NCBI GenBank assembly: GCA_963578475.1
Contig: CAUZCL010000010.1
Location: 55,367 to 119,366 of the forward strand
Direction of reading: 5' to 3'
Length of the DNA: 64,000 bases
Origin: SMYC01 sp963578475
GTDB taxonomy: Bacteria; Acidobacteriota; Vicinamibacteria; Marinacidobacterales; SMYC01
Part shown: piece by piece, positions 60,087 through 64,000 of the stretch
How the letters are laid out: every line of letters begins with the position of its first letter
Position numbering within the stretch: the stretch's first letter is position 1
Notes under the pieces: model-generated
Databases searched by the model: none
Told to the model about the DNA's origin: nothing
The model's input: only the letters and a program-made list of their open reading frames with translations
Position numbers and translations under genes: made by a program

Positions 60087-61703
60087 ATGCCGCACATTTC
60101 CACTGTCGATTACCGCAAGTTGCCGTCTTACAAGTCCCTGTTCCTTGACTACCTGAACAAGTTCGACGCTCTTTCCCCTTTCTTTGCCGCCGATCCGTTC
60201 GATGCGGCGGCGTGGGGCGATGTGGCGGCGAAGCTCGAGGGCAAGAGCGCCACTGCGGGCCCGCTGCGCAAGCTCAACGTCTCGCTGGGGGCGGACGAAG
60301 CAGCCCTCGCCTCGCTTCAGGCGCTCGGCGATGGCGCGCTCGTGGTCGTGAGCGGGCAACAGGTAGGGATTTTCGGAGGGCCTCTCTACACGATCGTGAA
60401 AGCGCTTACCGCCGTGCAGCTCGCCCGCCTCGCGGAGCAACGGCTCGGAAGACGGGTCGTGCCGCTATTTTGGATGGACGCGGATGATCACGATTTCGCC
60501 GAAGTTCAAAAGACCTCCATACTCACATCTGGGAACGAGCTCTTAGACCTCAGCTACGAGCCGGCGCGAGCGCCCGGCCGTCAGTCGGTTGGGCGGCTTG
60601 CGCTCGAGCCCAAAATCAGCGCCGTGATCGACGAGGCCAGCGAGGCGCTTGCCGACAGCGAGTTCAAACAAGACGTGCTCTCGTCGCTTCGCGCGAGCTA
60701 CGCCCCCGGGCGGTCGATGGCCGACGCTTTCGGCGCATGGCTGCTCCGCATGACGCGCGATACGGGGCTCGCCGTCATCGACCCGACACTCCCCGAGCTC
60801 AAGGCCATCGGCGCTTCGCTGTTTGAGCGCGAGATTCAGGAGGAGTCCGAAAGCAACAGGATCGTCAAGAAGACGAGTGAAGAGCTCGTCGCCCTCAACT
60901 ATCACGTGCAGGCGAGCCCTACAGAGGGACAGCTAAATCTTTTCTACGCGGATCCCGACAGAACCGCGATCGGCGTTTCGGAAGGCGGCATGCGTCTCGC
61001 CCCGGACGCAACCACTGTGTCGAAAAAGGACGTTCTCAGGCGGCTCCAGGACGCGCCAAGCCAATTCAGCCCCAACGTATTATTGCGGCCTATCTATCAG
61101 GACACTCTGTTTCCGACGCTCGCTTACGTCGCCGGGCCCAGCGAGCTCGCTTATTTCGCCCAGCTTCGTAGCCTTTACGAGCATTTTGGTGTCGTCATGC
61201 CGCTCATCGCGACGCGCGCGAGCTTCACGGTAGTCGAGCGCGGGCCGGCTCGCTTTCTCGAGCGCTACGACGTCCCGTTCGTGGACCTCAAATCGAACGA
61301 CGAGTCGATACTCAACAACATCTCACGTCAACACACGCCACCGCAGCTCGACGAAGATCTCACGCGTGCTCGACGTTGTATCGAAGACATCACGAGCGCG
61401 CTCGAGCGCGATCTCGCCCCCGTCGACGCGAGCCTCGTGCCGACAGTCAAATCGACGCGCGGCAAACTGCTGCACCACCTCAAGGAGCTCGAGTCGAAGG
61501 CGCTTCGCGCGGTGAAACGCAAGAACGAGACCGTACGCCAGCAATTTCTTGCTTCACGGACGGCGCTGTTCCCGGGCTTCGCGTTCCAGGAGCGCCGCCT
61601 ATCCCCTCTCGGATTTCTCACTAAACATGGCTGGCACTTCACCACGATGATCGAGGAGAGCATCGAGCCGCAGTCGAAAGCCCACACGCTGTTTTACCCG
61701 TAA
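60087..61703 (+). CDS. bshC: Bacillithiol biosynthesis cysteine-adding enzyme BshC
   Basis: BshC adds cysteine to GlcN-malate in the last step of bacillithiol synthesis. The protein is about 538 residues: MPHISTVDYRKLPSYKSLFL, then LVVVSGQQVGIFGGPLYTIV and VPLFWMDADDHDFAEVQKTS, and IMLRPIYQDTLFP-like (VLLRPIYQDTLFPTLAYVAG), ending in a coiled coil and GFAFQERRLSPLGFLTKHGW. The ATG at 60087 gives the usual N-terminus, and a TTG at 60066 would add seven residues. bshA and bshB are not in the window. It implies that this organism uses bacillithiol as its low-molecular-weight thiol. Confidence 0.93.
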   Translation: MPHISTVDYRKLPSYKSLFLDYLNKFDALSPFFAADPFDAAAWGDVAAKLEGKSATAGPLRKLNVSLGADEAALASLQALGDGALVVVSGQQVGIFGGPLYTIVKALTAVQLARLAEQRLGRRVVPLFWMDADDHDFAEVQKTSILTSGNELLDLSYEPARAPGRQSVGRLALEPKISAVIDEASEALADSEFKQDVLSSLRASYAPGRSMADAFGAWLLRMTRDTGLAVIDPTLPELKAIGASLFEREIQEESESNRIVKKTSEELVALNYHVQASPTEGQLNLFYADPDRTAIGVSEGGMRLAPDATTVSKKDVLRRLQDAPSQFSPNVLLRPIYQDTLFPTLAYVAGPSELAYFAQLRSLYEHFGVVMPLIATRASFTVVERGPARFLERYDVPFVDLKSNDESILNNISRQHTPPQLDEDLTRARRCIEDITSALERDLAPVDASLVPTVKSTRGKLLHHLKELESKALRAVKRKNETVRQQFLASRTALFPGFAFQERRLSPLGFLTKHGWHFTTMIEESIEPQSKAHTLFYP

Positions 61704-61721
61704 GCGCCGGTTTCAACTCAA

Positions 61722-62018
61722 TCAGCAACGGTAGTCGTAGACCTGTTTGTCGTCCTGAATCGGTCCAACGATCTCCTTGACGAATCGCTGGTGCTCGGGA
61801 TGGACCTGGTACGCCTCTAGAGCCGCTTCGTCCTCGAAATCCATGATGAGTGCGATGGGATAGGATCGCTCGGACTTTACTCCCAAGCCGGAACTCACGC
61901 GTAAATTCTGAACGCCAGGTATCGGCCCGAGAACTTCACGCGCCTCGTTGATGAAGGCGTCGGTTTGTTTGCGGGTGATATCCGCCTTGAGACGCAGGAG
62001 TACGAAATGGTGGATCAT
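61722..62018 (-). CDS. Dabb (stress-responsive alpha/beta barrel) protein
   Basis: The 98-residue protein begins MIHHFVLLRLKADITRKQTD and contains VLGPIPGVQNLRVSSGLGV and ALEAYQVHPEHQRFVKEIVG, the Dabb dimeric ferredoxin-like barrel pattern. These proteins include enzymes and stress proteins, and function cannot be fixed. GGAGGACCAGA precedes the ATG. It is 25 bases downstream of the truncated sigma gene and convergent with bshC (18-base gap). Confidence 0.9.
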   Translation of the reverse strand: MIHHFVLLRLKADITRKQTDAFINEAREVLGPIPGVQNLRVSSGLGVKSERSYPIALIMDFEDEAALEAYQVHPEHQRFVKEIVGPIQDDKQVYDYRC

Positions 62019-62043
62019 TCTGGTCCTCCAGAGGGCGATCTTA

Positions 62044-62349
62044 TCAGCCCACGGGGCTTGCGGACGCCGCGTCGAGCTCGCGCCGGCGACGCCTCACGGA
62101 GCGAGGCACCCAGTCGAACTCACGCAGGCCGTCGAGGATGGAGCCTCGAATACGTAGTTCAGCATAGGTCGAGAAACAAACGCCTCTCGCCCCGTCATAT
62201 CTCGACGCGGCATCGAGTAGCCCGAGACACCCCGCCTGGGTCAGATTGGAGAACTCCACTTGGGTGGGCAGGCGGCTCGCAACTTGGAGCGCGACACGGC
62301 GTACGAGCGGCAAGGATTCATGAACGAGCGTATCGCGCGCTGTATGCAT
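62044..62349 (-). pseudogene. FliA/WhiG-type sigma factor, N-terminal part only
   Basis: The 101 residues from an ATG at 62349 match sigma-28 region 1.2-2: TLVHESLPLVRRVALQVASR, NLTQAGCLGLLDAASRYD, FSTYAELRIRGSILDGLREF and DWVPRSVRRRRRELDAA. A full sigma of this class has about 240 residues with regions 3 and 4, which bind the extended -10 and -35. Here the frame stops at 62044, 25 bases before the Dabb gene, so regions 3 and 4 are gone. It is either a truncated gene or a deliberately short core-binding protein. Confidence 0.7.
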
Positions 62350-62439
62350 GGCGGTTTCGAGGTTGCAAGAAGACTGCCAGCGAAAAGCGTATGGAAATGA
62401 GGAATTTTCTGGAACGGGTGGGGGGGGAAACCCTTGCTG

Positions 62440-62451
62440 GGATTTAAATCC
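62440..62451. repeat. 12-bp perfect palindrome GGATTTAAATCC
   Basis: The palindrome lies between the symporter stop and the sigma fragment, upstream of the fragment on its strand. It could be an operator, but there is no other evidence. Confidence 0.4.
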
Positions 62452-62463
62452 GTGATGTTCCTG

Positions 62464-63714
62464 TCACGCCACAACCTCATTCGAGGTCACGTCGATCTCG
62501 CCTTCCGCGGCCGCCACATAGCTCGCGTTCACGAGGTGCCCGATGAGATTGGTCGACGATCGCGCCATATCGAGCGGCCGCTCTACACCGAGAATGAGCG
62601 CCGCGCCTTCGAGAGGCAAACCAAGCACGGCAAGAATTATCGTCAAGTTCACGAAGCTCGCGGCGGGTACGGGAGCAACGGCAAGCGCCGAGAGCACCGC
62701 GATAAAGATGAGCGTCCCCAAATCCTGGGCGCCAAGCGTGACGCCGTAGACCTGCGCGATAAACATCACCGAGATCGCCTGATACATGGCGCTTCCGTCA
62801 CGACCGACCGATGCACCGAGCGGCAGAACGAAGCTCGCGACGCGCGCGGAGAGCCCCATCCCTTTTTGCATCGTCGACAGCGAAACGGGAAGTGCCGCGA
62901 CCGTCGAGCACGTGGCGAAGGCGATGAGAAAAGGAGGTTTGGCGGCGGCAACGAAACGCTTCGGGCTCTGGCGCGCCACGACGCGAAGCATCACGCCGTA
63001 GACGAAGACGATATGCAATACGAGGGCGAGCACGACGACGCCGACATAGGCCGAGAGGCTGAGGAGCACCGACAGACCTGAGCGCCCCACGACTGCCGCC
63101 ATGAGTCCGAAGATGCCGAACGGCGCAAGCTCGAGGATCCAGCTCGTCACCTTGAAGAGCGCCTCGGCGACGCTTCTCGCAAGCTCGACCAACGGCTTGC
63201 GACGATCTTCCGGAAGCGCGCTCGCAGCGAGACCGACCAAAATCGACACGAGCAGAATCTGCAGCACGTTGCCTTCTGCCGCGGCACGGATCGGGCTGTT
63301 CGGCACAATAGAAAGAATCGTTTCGACGATCGTATCGACGACAGATGGCTTCGGCGCATTGGGGTCCACGACCGGGATCTCTTTGCCATCGAGCAGCGCG
63401 CTCCGCGCTTCCGAGGAGAGCATCTTCCCAGGCTGGATCACGTGGCACACCGTGATGGCGATACATAGGGCCACAAAGAGGCTGATTATGATGAAGCCGA
63501 CGGCACGCACACCCATGCGCCCGAGCGAGCCCCGGCCCGGCAGACCCGCGATGGCCATGATGAGCGAAGAGGCAATGAGCGGAACGATGACCATGCGGAT
63601 GAGCTTGATGAACAGCGTCCCTAGCGGCTCGAGGACCGAGGCGCTCGGGCCAGCCACGACACCGACGAAAACGCCGGCGAGAAGCCCGATCGCGACGCGG
63701 TTGTGGACCTTCAA
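62464..63714 (-). CDS. Dicarboxylate/amino acid:cation symporter (SDF family)
   Basis: The 416 residues form a typical SDF/GltP-type protein with eight membrane segments and two re-entrant loops. The first loop is FATCSTVAALPVSL, close to the Ser-rich motif. The second region reads SFVLPLGASVGRDGSAMYQA, in which the usual NMDGT sodium-binding motif is GRDGS, suggesting altered ion or substrate use. It begins with a TTG at 63714, with no clear ribosome site. Substrate unknown: glutamate, dicarboxylates or other small acids. Confidence 0.88.
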   Translation of the reverse strand: MKVHNRVAIGLLAGVFVGVVAGPSASVLEPLGTLFIKLIRMVIVPLIASSLIMAIAGLPGRGSLGRMGVRAVGFIIISLFVALCIAITVCHVIQPGKMLSSEARSALLDGKEIPVVDPNAPKPSVVDTIVETILSIVPNSPIRAAAEGNVLQILLVSILVGLAASALPEDRRKPLVELARSVAEALFKVTSWILELAPFGIFGLMAAVVGRSGLSVLLSLSAYVGVVVLALVLHIVFVYGVMLRVVARQSPKRFVAAAKPPFLIAFATCSTVAALPVSLSTMQKGMGLSARVASFVLPLGASVGRDGSAMYQAISVMFIAQVYGVTLGAQDLGTLIFIAVLSALAVAPVPAASFVNLTIILAVLGLPLEGAALILGVERPLDMARSSTNLIGHLVNASYVAAAEGEIDVTSNEVVA

Positions 63715-64000
63715 AGCGTCCGGAACTTATCACAGCGCGGCGCAGCCGCAACCAAAAAGGGGAACCGCCACATAGGCACAGAGCATAGCGACGATAGCTC
63801 CGTGGACTCTGCCTTTCACTGTGGTCGACGTTACTTGCGGCAAGAATGCCTATGATTGGTACAACCGTCGGTCAACTAAGCGCGTGCGCTCCATCGCCTA
63901 AAGGCGATGGGTTCGGTCGCCGACTAAAGTCGGCTTGGTCTTCCGCAATTCGCTATTCGCTTACCTTGAAACTATCGTCGTCCTGGGGCACGTCACCTTG
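63715..64000. repeat. Gene-free right edge with CACAGAG-family repeat and two TAAA-loop hairpins
   Basis: 63733-63825 holds cgcggcgcagccgcaacc and cacataggcacagagcatagcgacg, a copy of the CACAGAG family. 63892-63909 is CATCGCC-TAAA-GGCGATG and 63919-63934 is GCCGAC-TAAA-GTCGGC, two hairpins with the same loop, as in REP-like repeats. No gene is visible in this stretch. Confidence 0.8.

Overview
The window is a bacterial chromosome segment of high G+C, most likely from a diderm Acidobacteriota-type organism, probably a metagenome-assembled genome. The evidence is a VWFA protein of the type known from Acidobacteria (TIGR03436-like), an LptF/LptG lipopolysaccharide-export protein (an outer membrane), BshC (bacillithiol), a Ser/Thr kinase with PEGA and TonB-C domains, a MoxR/DUF58/VWA/DUF4159/DUF4175 locus, and frequent TTG and GTG starts. 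I saw no rRNA, tRNA, CRISPR array, prophage or intact insertion sequence. The taxonomic call is inference.

Layout. 1-1.3 kb: the start of a flippase-like membrane protein (runs off the left edge), then a sigma-factor gene cut off after region 2 and joined out of frame to the tail of a DUF4097 protein. 1.5-3.1 kb: purC, a Fis-like regulator and a lone groES with its own promoter and terminator. 3.4-12.8 kb (minus strand): the classic translation/RNA operon rimP-nusA-infB-DUF503-rbfA-truB-rpsO-pnp. 13-18.5 kb (minus): rimO; then a tightly overlapping CYTH-murU-amgK-asnS set, in which amgK and murU suggest peptidoglycan recycling. 18.6-24.7 kb: smc, and divergently a single-chain LptF-LptG fusion. 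24.7-25.5 kb: decayed remnants of an arylsulfotransferase and a protein kinase. 25.6-32.1 kb: metK, a GT-C-like membrane protein, a tandem GNAT protein, a sugar-nucleotide transferase and a frameshifted exported protein.

32.2-49.3 kb (minus) holds the most distinctive locus. Several genes overlap by 1-4 bases: DUF4159, VWA membrane protein, caspase/C13-fold protein lacking the catalytic Cys, TPR protein with a HExxH peptidase, second DUF4159, MoxR ATPase, DUF58, BatA-like VWA and DUF4175. It looks like an envelope-associated MoxR-VWA chaperone or assembly machine with an active-looking and an inactive-looking protease partner. 49.5-53.5 kb: a homocysteine methyltransferase/MTHFR fusion, a membrane protein and a patatin-like protein without its serine. 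53.5-60 kb: argS, then lepB, an FHA/zinc-ribbon/RDD protein and the Ser/Thr kinase-PEGA-TonB-C protein in one minus-strand operon. 60-64 kb: bshC, a Dabb protein, a FliA-type sigma fragment and an SDF symporter.

At least four families of short dispersed repeats (several strongly palindromic) occupy the intergenic gaps, and one has expanded into a 9-copy 8-bp tandem array. Together with two truncated sigma genes, the arylsulfotransferase/kinase debris and one frameshifted gene, they suggest a genome in active small-scale rearrangement, or assembly errors at repeats.
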